A stretch of 64,000 nt of DNA. Origin: Lichenicoccus sp964247695 (GTDB lineage Bacteria; Pseudomonadota; Alphaproteobacteria; Acetobacterales; Acetobacteraceae). The DNA is taken from the NCBI GenBank assembly GCA_964247695.1, contig CAXTVI010000003.1, positions 87,990-151,989 on the forward strand, written 5' to 3'. Each line of letters starts with the position of its first letter. Within the stretch, counting starts at the first letter, position 1. Shown piece by piece: positions 24,494 to 33,642 of the stretch. A program made the position numbers and the translations under genes. The notes beneath the pieces were generated by a model. That model saw only the letters and a program-made list of their open reading frames with translations, searched no databases and was not told the origin of the DNA.

Positions 24494-25432
24494 ATGCGCG
24501 TGCTGTTCATCACCGCGACCCGGCTCGGCGACGCCGTGCTCTCCACCGGGTTGCTCGACCATCTGGTGCGAACCTGGCCGCAGGCGCGCTTCACCATCGC
24601 CTGCGGCCCGGTCGCGGCCGGCCTGTTCGAGCGGCTGCCGGGGCGCGAGCGCACGCTGGTGGTCGAAAAGCAGCGGTTCGACCTGCATTGGCTGCGGCTC
24701 TGGCGAGCCTGCGTCACCACGCGATGGGACCTCGCGATCGACCTGCGCGGCTCTGCGGTGACGCTGCTGCTGCCGGCGCGGCGGCGCAGGATCATGCGTG
24801 GCGGGCGACGGGCCGGCCATCGCACCGGGCATCTGGCGGCGGTGCTGGGTCTCGATCCGCCGCCTGCGCCGGTGGTCTGGACCCTGCCGGCCGACGCCGC
24901 CGCCGCGAGCGCGCTGCTGCCGGCTGACGCAACGGCGACTCCACTCATCGCCCCGCTCATCGCCTTGGGGCCGACCGCCAACTGGTCGGACAAGGTTTGG
25001 CCGGCGGAGCGCTTCGTCGCCCTGTTCCGGCGGATCGAGGCGGCGCTGCCGGGTGCGGTGCCGGTGATCGTGGCAGGCCCCGGTGCCGCCGAGCGCGCGA
25101 TGGCGCTCCCGGTGCTGGACGCCCTGCCGGGCGCGATCGACCTGTGCGGGCGGCTGTCGCTGCCCGGCATCGCGGCTGCGTTCCGGCGCTGCGCCCTGTT
25201 CGTCGGCAACGATTCGGGCCTGATGCATCTCGCCGCTGCTGCCGGAACCCCGACGCTCGGCCTGTTCGGGCCCTCGCGTGCCGAGGAGTATGCGCCGGCC
25301 GGTCGCTGCACCGGCTTCGTGCAGGCGCCCGGACCCTCCGGCACCGCCCCGATCGCGGGCCTCTCGGTGGACGCCGTGGCCGAGGCCGCCTTGTTGCTCC
25401 TCGAGCGCGCGGGCATGCTGGCCCGATGCTGA
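24494..25432 (+). CDS. Glycosyltransferase family 9 (heptosyltransferase-like)
   Basis: A 312-residue GT-B enzyme. MRVLFITATRLGDAVLSTGL is the typical N-terminal loop of LPS heptosyltransferases. ALGPTANWSDKVWPAERF is the sugar-nucleotide region, FVGNDSGLMHLAAAAGTPTLGLFG the signature of the C-terminal domain. It most likely adds a core sugar to lipopolysaccharide. The ATG at 24494 begins directly at the fold. It heads a three-gene set with a GT4 enzyme and an asparagine-synthase-like protein. Confidence 0.88.
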   Translation: MRVLFITATRLGDAVLSTGLLDHLVRTWPQARFTIACGPVAAGLFERLPGRERTLVVEKQRFDLHWLRLWRACVTTRWDLAIDLRGSAVTLLLPARRRRIMRGGRRAGHRTGHLAAVLGLDPPPAPVVWTLPADAAAASALLPADATATPLIAPLIALGPTANWSDKVWPAERFVALFRRIEAALPGAVPVIVAGPGAAERAMALPVLDALPGAIDLCGRLSLPGIAAAFRRCALFVGNDSGLMHLAAAAGTPTLGLFGPSRAEEYAPAGRCTGFVQAPGPSGTAPIAGLSVDAVAEAALLLLERAGMLARC

Positions 25433-25442
25433 CCGTCCGGGG

Positions 25443-26465
25443 ATGAAGATCGCCCACATCATGGCAGGCGCCGAAGCCGGAGGCGCCGAACTGTTCTTCG
25501 AGAGGCTGGCCGCCGCGCAGCATGCTGCCGGTCACCAGGTGCTGCCGGTGATCCGCGCCAATGCGGCCCGGGGGCGCCGCCTGCGCGCCGGACGCCTGGA
25601 GCCCTGCGAGTTGCGGTTCGGCGGCCGTCTCGACCTGCTGACCAGGCCACGCCTGCGCCGGGCGCTGCGCCGGTTCGGGCCACGGGTCGCGGTCGCCTGG
25701 ATGAACCGGGCCGCGCGGCTGGCACCCCGGGGCGACTGGGTGCTCGCCGGCCGGCTCGGCGGCTACTACGACCTGTCCTACTACCGGCATTGCGACCACC
25801 TGATCGGCAACACGCACGGCATCGTCGACTGGATACGCGCGCAGGGCTGGCCGGCCGCGCGGGTGCATCATCTGCCGAATTTCGCCGACGACCATGCGAC
25901 GCTGGCGCATCTCCGCCCGGGCTGGCTGCCGCCGGGCCGCCGGCTGGTGCTGGCCCTCGGCCGGCTGCATCGCAACAAGGCGTTCGACGTGCTCATACGT
26001 GCGCTGGCCGGCGTGCCGGACGCACTTTTGGTGATCGCCGGCGAGGGCCCGGAGCGCGGCGCCCTGGAAGCGCTGGCGCGTCAGGTCGGGGTGGCATCGA
26101 GGCTGCGCATGCCCGGCTGGTCCGATGATCCGCGCGCGTTGCTGGCCGGCGCCGACCTGCTGGTGTGCCCGTCCCGGCACGAGCCGCTCGGCAACGTGGT
26201 GATCGAGGCGTTCTCGGCGCGCCTGCCGGTGGTGGCGGCGTCGGCGAGCGGCCCGGTGGAGCTGATCAGCAGCGGCGAGGACGGCATCCTGGTGCCGCCG
26301 GAGGATGCGCAGGCCCTGGCCTCGGCGATCGGCGCGGTGCTGGGCGATCCGGCCCTCGCGGCCCGGCTGGCTGATGCCGGCAGGCGCAAGTTCGAGCGCG
26401 AGTTCGCCGTCGCCCCGGTGCTGGCGCGCTGGGATGCGGTGCTGTCCGGCCTGGAGCAGGCCTGA
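25443..26465 (+). CDS. Glycosyltransferase family 4
   Basis: A 340-residue GT-B enzyme: MKIAHIMAGAEAGGAELFFE at the N-terminus (acceptor-side loop), VLALGRLHRNKAFDVLIRAL at the start of the nucleotide-sugar domain, and SRHEPLGNVVIEAFSARLPVV, the E-x7-E element that holds the donor. This places it in the GT4 retaining family common in LPS and exopolysaccharide synthesis. It starts 10 bases after the GT9 gene and its TGA shares a base with the next ATG. Donor and acceptor are unknown. Confidence 0.88.
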   Translation: MKIAHIMAGAEAGGAELFFERLAAAQHAAGHQVLPVIRANAARGRRLRAGRLEPCELRFGGRLDLLTRPRLRRALRRFGPRVAVAWMNRAARLAPRGDWVLAGRLGGYYDLSYYRHCDHLIGNTHGIVDWIRAQGWPAARVHHLPNFADDHATLAHLRPGWLPPGRRLVLALGRLHRNKAFDVLIRALAGVPDALLVIAGEGPERGALEALARQVGVASRLRMPGWSDDPRALLAGADLLVCPSRHEPLGNVVIEAFSARLPVVAASASGPVELISSGEDGILVPPEDAQALASAIGAVLGDPALAARLADAGRRKFEREFAVAPVLARWDAVLSGLEQA

Positions 26466-28225
26466 TGTGCGGGATCGCCGGGTTCGTGTTCGCCGCCGAT
26501 GCACCACGCCCGGACGGCGCAGCGCTTGCCGCGATGACGCAGGCGCTGGCGCATCGCGGGCCGGACGGCGACGGGCATGCGCTGGTCGGACGCGTGGCGC
26601 TCGTGCATACGCGGCTCGCCATCATCGACATCGCGGGGGGCGACCAGCCGATCTTTGCAGGCCCCGCCGCGCTGATCGCCAACGGCGAGATCTACAACGA
26701 CCTCGCCCTGCGTGCAGCACTCCCGGAAGTCCGTTTCGCAACCGGAAGTGATTGCGAACCGCCGCTGCATCTGTGGCTGCGCGACGGCGCCGCGTATGTC
26801 GCGCAATTGCGGGGCATGTATGCGATCGCGATCCACGAGCGCGGCACCAGCAACCTCACGCTGTCGCGCGACCCGTTCGGCATCAAGCCGCTCTACATCG
26901 CGGAACTCGAGCACGGGCTGGCTTTTGCCTCCGAGCCGCGGGCGCTGCTGGAGTCAGGCCTCGTTGCGCGCCGCGGCGTGCGAGAGCAGGCGCGCGACGA
27001 GTTGCTGCAGCTGCAGTTCACCACGGGACGCGAAACGATCTTCCCGGGGATCAGCCGCGTGCTGCCGGGCGAGACGATCCGCATCGCCGGCGGCCGCGTG
27101 CTCGATCGCACCCGCATCAGCGCGTTGCCGGAGGGCCGCGTCGAGAGCATCGCCGAGCCCACGGCGCTCGCGCGTCTCGATGCGGCGCTCGAGGACAGCG
27201 TGGCGCTGCATTGCCGCAGCGAGGTCCCGTACGGAATGTTCCTGTCCGGCGGCATCGACAGCGCCAGCGTGCTGCGGATGATGCAGCGGGTGACGGACCA
27301 GCCGGTGCGCGCCTTCACCGCGGCCTTCGACGTGCGCGGCGCCGCCGACGAGAGTGCCGCGGCGGAGGGGCTCGCGCGGGCGTGCGGCGCTCGTCACGAG
27401 GTGCTGCGCATCGACGAGGCGATGGTCTGGCGTCACCTGCCGGAGATCGTGGCGTCGCTCGACGATCCGGTCGCCGACTATGCGGTGATCCCGACCTGGC
27501 TGCTGGCGCGCCGGGCGGCGCGCGAGGTCAAGGTGATCCTGAGCGGAGAGGGCGGCGACGAGCTGTTCGCGGGCTACGGCCGCTACCGCCGCGCCATGCG
27601 TCCGTGGTGGCGCGGCGGGCGGGGGATGCGCCGGCAGGGCACCTTCGACGGGCTCGGCGTGCTGCGCCGGCCGCCGCCGCACTGGCGCGACGGCATCGCG
27701 GCGATCGAGTTGCGGGTACCGGCGCGCGGCTCGCGGCTGGCGGCGGCGCAGGAGAGCGACATCGCCGAGTGGCTGCCGCACGACCTGCTGCTCAAGCTCG
27801 ATCGCTGCCTGATGGCGCATGGCGTGGAGGGGCGCACGCCGCTGCTCGACCCCGCGGTGGCGGCGGCGAGCTTCCTGCTGCCGGACGAGCTCAAGGTGCG
27901 TGGCCGCATGGGCAAGTGGCTGCTGCGTCGCTGGCTGGAGACGCAACTGCCGCAGGCGCAGCCGTTCGCGCCCAAGCAGGGTTTCACGGTACCGGTCGGC
28001 GCCTGGATCGCCGGCGTCGGCGAGCGGCTGGCCGGCCTGGTGGCGGGGCAGCCGGGCGTCGCCGAGATCGCATCGCCCGAGGCGGTGCAGCGATTGTTCC
28101 GCCATGCCACCGGCCGGCGCGAGCAGCATGCTGCGTGGACCCTGCTGTTCTATGCGCTGTGGCATCGGACGCATGTGCTGGGCCAGGCGCCTGCGGGTGA
28201 CGTGTTCGAGACGCTGGCGGCCTGA
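26465..28225 (+). CDS. asnB: Asparagine synthase (glutamine-hydrolysing) family amidotransferase
   Basis: A 586-residue two-domain enzyme. The glutaminase half starts MCGIAGFVF (Cys2 nucleophile), with AHRGPDGDG, HTRLAIIDI and NGEIYND. The synthetase half has FLSGGIDSASVLRMM (ATP pyrophosphate loop) and LSGEGGDELFAGYGRY. All catalytic landmarks are present, so glutamine-dependent amide formation is likely. Paralogues within surface-polysaccharide clusters amidate sugar carboxylates instead of aspartate, and this gene is translationally coupled to a GT4 gene. The substrate is therefore uncertain; the gene symbol reflects the family. Confidence 0.85.
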   Translation: MCGIAGFVFAADAPRPDGAALAAMTQALAHRGPDGDGHALVGRVALVHTRLAIIDIAGGDQPIFAGPAALIANGEIYNDLALRAALPEVRFATGSDCEPPLHLWLRDGAAYVAQLRGMYAIAIHERGTSNLTLSRDPFGIKPLYIAELEHGLAFASEPRALLESGLVARRGVREQARDELLQLQFTTGRETIFPGISRVLPGETIRIAGGRVLDRTRISALPEGRVESIAEPTALARLDAALEDSVALHCRSEVPYGMFLSGGIDSASVLRMMQRVTDQPVRAFTAAFDVRGAADESAAAEGLARACGARHEVLRIDEAMVWRHLPEIVASLDDPVADYAVIPTWLLARRAAREVKVILSGEGGDELFAGYGRYRRAMRPWWRGGRGMRRQGTFDGLGVLRRPPPHWRDGIAAIELRVPARGSRLAAAQESDIAEWLPHDLLLKLDRCLMAHGVEGRTPLLDPAVAAASFLLPDELKVRGRMGKWLLRRWLETQLPQAQPFAPKQGFTVPVGAWIAGVGERLAGLVAGQPGVAEIASPEAVQRLFRHATGRREQHAAWTLLFYALWHRTHVLGQAPAGDVFETLAA

Positions 28226-28241
28226 GGTTCTAATCAGCGGC

Positions 28242-29249
28242 TCAGCCGACCACTCCTGCCAGCCAGAAGCACAGCGCGCCCACCGCCGCCGACGCCGGCA
28301 GCGTCACCACCCACGCCACCACGATGCTGCGCGCGATCCCCCAGCGGACCGCGGATGTGCGTCGCGCGGCACCGACGCCGACCACCGCGCCGATGACCGT
28401 GTGCGTGGTGGAGACCGGCACGCCGAGCCAGGTCGCGCCGAACAGCGCCAACGCGCCGCCGGTCTCGGCGCAGAAGCCCTGGATCGGCTTGAGGTCGGTG
28501 ATCCGGGTGCCGACCGTGCGCACGATGCGCCAGCCGCCGCTGAAGGTGCCGAGCGCCATCGCCGCCTGGCAGGACAGGATCACCCAGAGCGGCACATGGA
28601 AGCCGCCGGCCAGCCGGCCCTGCGAGACCAGCAGCACGGTGATGATGCCCATGGTCTTCTGGGCGTCGTTGCCGCCATGTCCGAGGCTGAGCAGCGACGA
28701 GGAGACCAGTTGCAGCACCCGGTAGCGCCGGTCGGCGGCGAACGGCGTCTCGCGCAGCGACAGCCAGGCGGTCGCCAGCACCAGCCCGACCGCGAGCAGG
28801 AAGCCGATCAGCGGCGACAGCAGGATTGCGGCGGCCACGGTGTCCAGGCCGCTCCAGTGGATCGCCGCCGGCCCCGCCTTGGCCATCGCGGAGCCTATCA
28901 GGCCGCCGATGAGCGCGTGGCTGCTGCTCGACGGAATGCCGAAGATCCAGGTGATGACGTTCCAGGCGATGGCGCCGGCCAGCGCGCCGAACACCACCCG
29001 GGCGTCGATGATACCGTGCATGACCAGGCCGTTGCCGACGGTGTTGGCGACGTGCAGGCCGAACACCAGGAAGGCGATGAAGTTGAAGAACGCCGCCCAG
29101 AACACCGCGGTGACCGGGCGCAGCACGCGGGTGGACACCACGGTCGCGATCGAGTTGGCGGAGTCGTGCAGGCCGTTGAGGAAGTCGAACAGCAGCGCGG
29201 TGGCGACCAGCGCGAACAGGGCGACAGGCGGCAGCGACCCGGGATGCAT
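28242..29249 (-). CDS. pit: Low-affinity inorganic phosphate transporter (Pit)
   Basis: A 335-residue membrane protein of the PiT family, driving phosphate/metal symport with protons. Both halves carry the duplicated signature: FDFLNGLHDSANSIATVV near the N-terminus and LGHGGNDAQKTMG in the second half, along with GIPSSSSHALIGG and GVPVSTTHTVIGA. It follows the DUF47 gene by 8 bases on the same strand, a standard pair. Confidence 0.93.
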   Translation of the reverse strand: MHPGSLPPVALFALVATALLFDFLNGLHDSANSIATVVSTRVLRPVTAVFWAAFFNFIAFLVFGLHVANTVGNGLVMHGIIDARVVFGALAGAIAWNVITWIFGIPSSSSHALIGGLIGSAMAKAGPAAIHWSGLDTVAAAILLSPLIGFLLAVGLVLATAWLSLRETPFAADRRYRVLQLVSSSLLSLGHGGNDAQKTMGIITVLLVSQGRLAGGFHVPLWVILSCQAAMALGTFSGGWRIVRTVGTRITDLKPIQGFCAETGGALALFGATWLGVPVSTTHTVIGAVVGVGAARRTSAVRWGIARSIVVAWVVTLPASAAVGALCFWLAGVVG

Positions 29250-29257
29250 GCCAGCCG

Positions 29258-29920
29258 TCAGACCTGCTCGACGACGATGCTCTCGAGCACGTCGGCCACG
29301 TCCTCGCAGCGATCGACCACGCTTTCGATCAGGTCATACACCTTCTCCACCAGCAGCTTGTCGCCGGCGGAGGTGTCCGACGCGAACAGCCGGCGCAATC
29401 CGAGGTCGCACAGGTCGTCGGCCTCGCTCTCGGCCTCGCGCACCTGGACCTGCATGGTGTTCAGCGGCTCGACGTTGCGCGCGATCGCGTTCAGCAGCGG
29501 CATGCTGTCACGGATAACGGTGGTCGCCCGCACCGCGCACTCGGCCATCGCGGTCATCTCGGCGCTCGGGGCGACGCCGTAAAGCCGGATGCGCCGGCCG
29601 GCCTCCTTCATCAGGTCGATGGTGTCGTCCAGCGCGGTGGTGAGCTCCAGGATCTGGCTGCGGTCGAACGGCGTGATGAAGCTGCGGTGAATGGCCTGGA
29701 TGGTCTGCCGGGTGACGTCGTCGGCGGCCTCCTCGTAGCGGCAGATGTCGGCGTAGTGCGCCTCCAGATTGCCGCCGGAGAGCAGGTCGCGGAAGGCGAT
29801 GGCGCCCTCCACCACATGGCGCGAGTGCTGGCACAGCCGCGCCACGAACTGCTCGTCGTGCGGCATCATCGCGCGCAACGGGCGCAGGATGCGGCTGAGC
29901 GCTCCCTCCCGGTCGGTCAT
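29258..29920 (-). CDS. DUF47 (PhoU-like) protein, Pit partner
   Basis: A 220-residue all-helical protein of the DUF47/PhoU-like family: HYADICRYEEAADDVTRQTI (metal-coordinating E-x3-D helix) and IESVVDRCEDVADVLESIV near the C-terminus mirror the two three-helix repeats of PhoU. Such proteins sit next to Pit transporters and are thought to gate or regulate them. It is first in the two-gene operon. Confidence 0.9.
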   Translation of the reverse strand: MTDREGALSRILRPLRAMMPHDEQFVARLCQHSRHVVEGAIAFRDLLSGGNLEAHYADICRYEEAADDVTRQTIQAIHRSFITPFDRSQILELTTALDDTIDLMKEAGRRIRLYGVAPSAEMTAMAECAVRATTVIRDSMPLLNAIARNVEPLNTMQVQVREAESEADDLCDLGLRRLFASDTSAGDKLLVEKVYDLIESVVDRCEDVADVLESIVVEQV

Positions 29921-30037
29921 GGCCGCGGCATCCTGTTCATGCCTGCTCCCCTACGATAGGGACGGCGCTTCGGCAAACCGTCCGCCGCCGGGATCGTCTA
30001 GACCTGGGCGGCAGGCGCGACGTGACGGGAGACGACG

Positions 30038-31357
30038 ATGCAGTTTGACCTGATCATCGAAGGTGGCACCTGCGTGCTGCCCTGGGGTGAGGTCGCAACC
30101 GGGATCGGCGTACGCGACGGCCGCATCGCCAGCCTGTCGGCGGGGGCGGCCGACGAGGCGACCACCCGCATCGATGCGCGCGGGCTGCATGTGCTGCCCG
30201 GCCTGATCGATCCGCACGTGCACCTGCGCGATCCGGGGGATGCGAGCATCGAGAGCATCCCGGCCGGCACCCGTGCGGCAGCCCTCGGCGGCATCACGAC
30301 GGTGTTCGACATGCCGAACACCAATCCGGCGATCACCGACGCGGACATGCTGTCCTGGAAGCAGCAGTACGCGTCACGCGAGAGCTGGACCGATTTCGCG
30401 CTCTATGTCGGGGCGACCCGCGCCAATACCGAGGCGCTCGGCGAGTACGAGCGGCTCGACGGGGTATGCGCGGTGAAGCTGTTCGCCGGCTCCTCGACCG
30501 GCGACCTGATGATCGAGGACGATGCCGGTATCGAGCGGGTGATGCGGCATGGGCGGCGTCGTATCGCCTTCCACAGCGAGGACGAATACCGGCTGCAGGA
30601 GCGGCGCGCGCTGTTTCGCACGGGCGACCCCTATGACTGCCACCGGCTGTGGCGGGACGAGGAGTGCGCCTTTCTCGGCACCCGCCGGATCATGGCGCTG
30701 GCGCGGAGCGCGCGGCGGCCGGCGCATATCCTGCACGTCTCGACCGCCGAGGAGCTCGACTACCTGCAGGCGTTTCGCGACATCGCCACAATCGAGGTGC
30801 TGGTGAACCACCTGACCCAGGTGGCCCCCGAATGCTACGAGCGGCTGGCGGGGCTTGCGGTGATGAACCCGCCGATCCGCGACGCACGGCACTGCGAGGC
30901 GAGCTGGCGGGCGGTGCGCGACGGCACGGTGGATACGATCGGCTCGGATCACGCGCCGCATTCGCTGGCCGCCAAGGCAAAGCCGTGGCCGGACTGCCCG
31001 GCCGGGCTGCCGGGGGTGCAGACGCTGGTGCCGCTGATGCTGGACCATGTGAATGCCGGCCGGCTGTCGCTCGGGCGGCTGGTCGACCTGATGGCGGCGG
31101 GTCCCGCGCGTGTCTATGACCTGGTCGGCAAGGGTCGCATCGCCGCCGGCAACGATGCGGACTTCACCCTGGTCGACATGCGGGCGCGGCGGCGCATCGA
31201 GAATAGCTGGATCGCCTCGCCGATCGGCTGGACCCCGTTCGACGGCATGATGGTGACGGGCTGGCCGGTGGCCGCCATCGTGCGCGGCGAGGCGGTGATG
31301 CGCGACGACGAGATCATCGGCGCGCCACGCGGGCGGCTGGCGCACTTCGCCTCGTGA
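30038..31357 (+). CDS. pyrC: Dihydroorotase
   Basis: A 439-residue amidohydrolase that closes the pyrimidine ring. GLIDPHVHLRDPG carries the HxH zinc ligands; CAVKLFAGSSTG has the Lys normally carboxylated to bridge the metals. HVSTAEE, HLTQVAPECY and TIGSDHAPHSLAAK contribute the other His and Asp. The long form and the motif set fit the dihydroorotase/allantoinase class and the ring-closing enzyme is the likelier assignment; allantoinase cannot be excluded. The stop overlaps the GTG start of the SCO gene by four bases. pyrB is not in the window. Confidence 0.85.
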   Translation: MQFDLIIEGGTCVLPWGEVATGIGVRDGRIASLSAGAADEATTRIDARGLHVLPGLIDPHVHLRDPGDASIESIPAGTRAAALGGITTVFDMPNTNPAITDADMLSWKQQYASRESWTDFALYVGATRANTEALGEYERLDGVCAVKLFAGSSTGDLMIEDDAGIERVMRHGRRRIAFHSEDEYRLQERRALFRTGDPYDCHRLWRDEECAFLGTRRIMALARSARRPAHILHVSTAEELDYLQAFRDIATIEVLVNHLTQVAPECYERLAGLAVMNPPIRDARHCEASWRAVRDGTVDTIGSDHAPHSLAAKAKPWPDCPAGLPGVQTLVPLMLDHVNAGRLSLGRLVDLMAAGPARVYDLVGKGRIAAGNDADFTLVDMRARRRIENSWIASPIGWTPFDGMMVTGWPVAAIVRGEAVMRDDEIIGAPRGRLAHFAS

Positions 31358-32142
31358 GGCATCCGGCGGCCGCCCTGGCCATCCTGTGCGCCCTGTTCAC
31401 GTGGCCGGCGCTGGCCGCAGCGCCGGACCTGGGCGGCCTGGGCTATACGCAGCGCCCAGGTGCGGCGCTGCCGCTCGATGCGCGGCTGATCGACAGCGAC
31501 GGCGTGGCCGGCACGCTGGGTGCGATGATCGGCCACGCGCCGGCGCTGCTGGTGCTGGGCTACTATGACTGCCCGAGCCTGTGCGGGGTCATCCGCGACG
31601 ACCTGTTCGCGGCCCTGTCCGCGTCCGGGCTGGCCACGCCGCGCGACTACCACCTGGTGTTCCTCAGCATCGATCCGGCCGAGCAGCCGCGCGACGCGGC
31701 TCGCGCGCTGGCGGCGGATCTCGCACGCGCGCCGACGCCGGGTGCGCGGCAGGGCTGGCACTTCGTCACGGCGGACGCCGCGACCATCGCCTCAGTCAGC
31801 CGGGCCGTCGGCTACCGAAGCCGCTACGACGTGTCGCTCAAGCAGTTCCTGCATCCGGCCGGGGTGGTGGTGCTGACGCCGGCGGGGCTCGTGTCGTCGT
31901 ACCTGCTCGGGGTCGGCTACCAGCCGGCCTCCGTGCGCTCGGCGCTGGGCTTTGCGCGTGCCGACGAGATCGGCGCGCGCGCGTCCCCGGTGCTGCTGCT
32001 GTGCTTCCACTATGATCCGTCGACCGGGCGCTACAGCCTGGCCGTCGTGAAGCTGCTGCGGATCATGGGCGGCCTCACGGTGCTGACGATCCTGGGCCTG
32101 CTGGCGCTGCTGCGTTGCCGCCGCCCCAGCCCCGGGACCTGA
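31354..32142 (+). CDS. SCO family copper protein with C-terminal membrane anchor
   Basis: A 262-residue thioredoxin-fold protein. A signal peptide ends near AAA, then comes GYYDCPSLCG with the CxxxC copper ligands (a CPSLC form) and KQFLHPAGVVVL with the conserved His ligand. A hydrophobic segment close to the C-terminus (GGLTVLTILGLLALL) anchors it to the inner membrane facing the periplasm. SCO proteins load the CuA site of cytochrome oxidase. No oxidase gene is adjacent; instead the gene is translationally coupled to pyrC. Confidence 0.85.
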   Translation: MRHPAAALAILCALFTWPALAAAPDLGGLGYTQRPGAALPLDARLIDSDGVAGTLGAMIGHAPALLVLGYYDCPSLCGVIRDDLFAALSASGLATPRDYHLVFLSIDPAEQPRDAARALAADLARAPTPGARQGWHFVTADAATIASVSRAVGYRSRYDVSLKQFLHPAGVVVLTPAGLVSSYLLGVGYQPASVRSALGFARADEIGARASPVLLLCFHYDPSTGRYSLAVVKLLRIMGGLTVLTILGLLALLRCRRPSPGT

Positions 32143-32364
32143 GCCGGGCGATCAGGGCGGCACCGATCCGCCAGACCTCGCCTGCGTCTGAGTTCGGAAG
32201 TTCGGAGGGACGCATCGGCCGATCCGGGACGCGGTCCCGGGCAGCGTCCGGTATGCGTAAAGCTCCCCTGGCAGTCTCGTTTCTCGCAGCTTGTCCGGTT
32301 CTGTCGCGGGTCAGCCCGGCCGGAGCGTTCCGGTGGGGCCGGAGGCCAAACAAGCGCCGAGGCC

Positions 32365-33165
32365 ATGACGCGCGCAATCGCGATCAATCTCACCGAGACT
32401 GTGCAGACGCTGGTTCTGGTCAACGCCAGCGATACGGCAATCACGGGATCTGGCGGCGCGACAGTCTTCGGAAGCTCGAGCTATCTGTCTTTCAATGCGA
32501 GCCCCGGCTTGCTCGTGCTCGGCGCGGGAGGCGCGACCATCGCGGGCTCCGATCTCGTATTCGGCGGCACGGGCACGATCGACTATTTCGGGACATCGGG
32601 CGTTGGCGACGTGATCGGCGGCCGGTCGGGCCATGACACGATCTCAGCGGCGTCGAGCGGCTGGTTCGAGGGCGGGTCGCAAGGCATGAACCTCATCCAG
32701 GGCAGCAACTCCGGCCTCGGCACGGTTCTCCAGGCGGGCGGCGCCGGAGATCACCTCGTCGGTGGCGCTGCGGGCGGAGATTATTTCCTGGCCGGCTCGG
32801 GAAACGAGACCCTGACGGGCGGCAACAACACCGGGACGCAGGTCATGTTCGGCGGCATCGGCACGGAGGTCGTGCAGCTTGGCGTGGGACACGCGATCAT
32901 CGACACCGGCACCGGCACGATGTCGATCACGGGTGCGGGCTACTCGACGATCTGGGAGGCCGCGACAGGGGGCTCGCTGACGCTAAATGCGTCAGCCGGC
33001 ATCCAGGCTGTCTACGGCTTCCGGGTGGGCGTGGATGCCGTCAACCTCAGCGGTGGCGGCTGGTCCGACACGCAAAGCAACGGCACCACCACGCTCACCT
33101 CGGCCCTCACCGGCACCACCTACCATCTGCATGGCGTACTGGCGCCTCTCGGCGCGCTCACCTGA
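32365..33165 (+). CDS. Gly-rich beta-roll (RTX-like) repeat protein
   Basis: A 266-residue protein rich in Gly, Ser, Thr and Asn with degenerate nonapeptide-like turns (FGGTGTIDYFG, IGGRSGHDTI, AGGAGDHLVGG, LAGSGNETLTGG, FGGIGTEVVQLG). This periodicity suggests a parallel beta-roll as in calcium-binding RTX proteins, though few units keep the full GGxGxDxUx consensus. There is no N-terminal signal peptide, as expected for type I secretion substrates, but no transporter lies nearby. The N-terminus (TRAIAINLTETVQTLVLVNA) is alternating hydrophobic. I cannot name a function. Confidence 0.6.
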   Translation: MTRAIAINLTETVQTLVLVNASDTAITGSGGATVFGSSSYLSFNASPGLLVLGAGGATIAGSDLVFGGTGTIDYFGTSGVGDVIGGRSGHDTISAASSGWFEGGSQGMNLIQGSNSGLGTVLQAGGAGDHLVGGAAGGDYFLAGSGNETLTGGNNTGTQVMFGGIGTEVVQLGVGHAIIDTGTGTMSITGAGYSTIWEAATGGSLTLNASAGIQAVYGFRVGVDAVNLSGGGWSDTQSNGTTTLTSALTGTTYHLHGVLAPLGALT

Positions 33166-33243
33166 ACTCTGCCCGGCTTCGGATCCGCTTGACGCAGGCT
33201 GGCCGCTCCATTCGGATGCGGCGCCTGTTGATGAGAGGATCCC

Positions 33244-33630
33244 GTGGTGAACAGAGTCTGGTATGCGGTCGTCGTGCTGCTGCCGATGGCCGGCATGGTT
33301 GCGCCGGCGCCTACGAATGCGGCGGCCTCCGGGTGGACGGCTTCCGGTTGCGGCCACGAGCCGGCGGCGCCCGCGGTGGAGTCGGGGTCGGTCGAGAAGT
33401 ACAACGCCAGCATCGACAGGGTGAGCGCGTACGACAAGGCGGCGCGCGCATACAGTGCCTGCGTGAACCGCCAGGCCGGCAGCGAGCAGACGGCGATCAG
33501 CAACGATGCCCGGGCGCGCATGGCGGTGATCAACGCCGGCGCCGCCTCGGTGCAGCACCGCATCGCCGGTAACTTCGCCGCCTTGTCGGCGCAACTGCAC
33601 AGCGCCGGCCAGAAGCTTGGTGCGAAGTAG
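33244..33630 (+). CDS. Small secreted protein of unknown function
   Basis: A 128-residue product with a clear signal peptide (VWYAVVVLLPMAGMVAPAP, cleavage near TNAAA). The mature part has one Cys pair (SGCGHEP and YSACVNRQ) and a helical, Ala/Gln-rich stretch (VEKYNASIDRVSAYDKAARA), so a small disulfide-linked helical domain is likely. GTG start at 33244. No family recognised. It is convergent with the lipoprotein gene, 12 bases away. Confidence 0.65.
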   Translation: MVNRVWYAVVVLLPMAGMVAPAPTNAAASGWTASGCGHEPAAPAVESGSVEKYNASIDRVSAYDKAARAYSACVNRQAGSEQTAISNDARARMAVINAGAASVQHRIAGNFAALSAQLHSAGQKLGAK

Positions 33631-33642
33631 CGCCGCCCGCCG

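Noticed and set aside
22027..25462. Very long open frames on the strand opposite lpxB, hisI and the glycosyltransferases
   Set aside because: They are Arg/Gln/His-rich without motifs, as expected for antisense frames of GC-rich genes.
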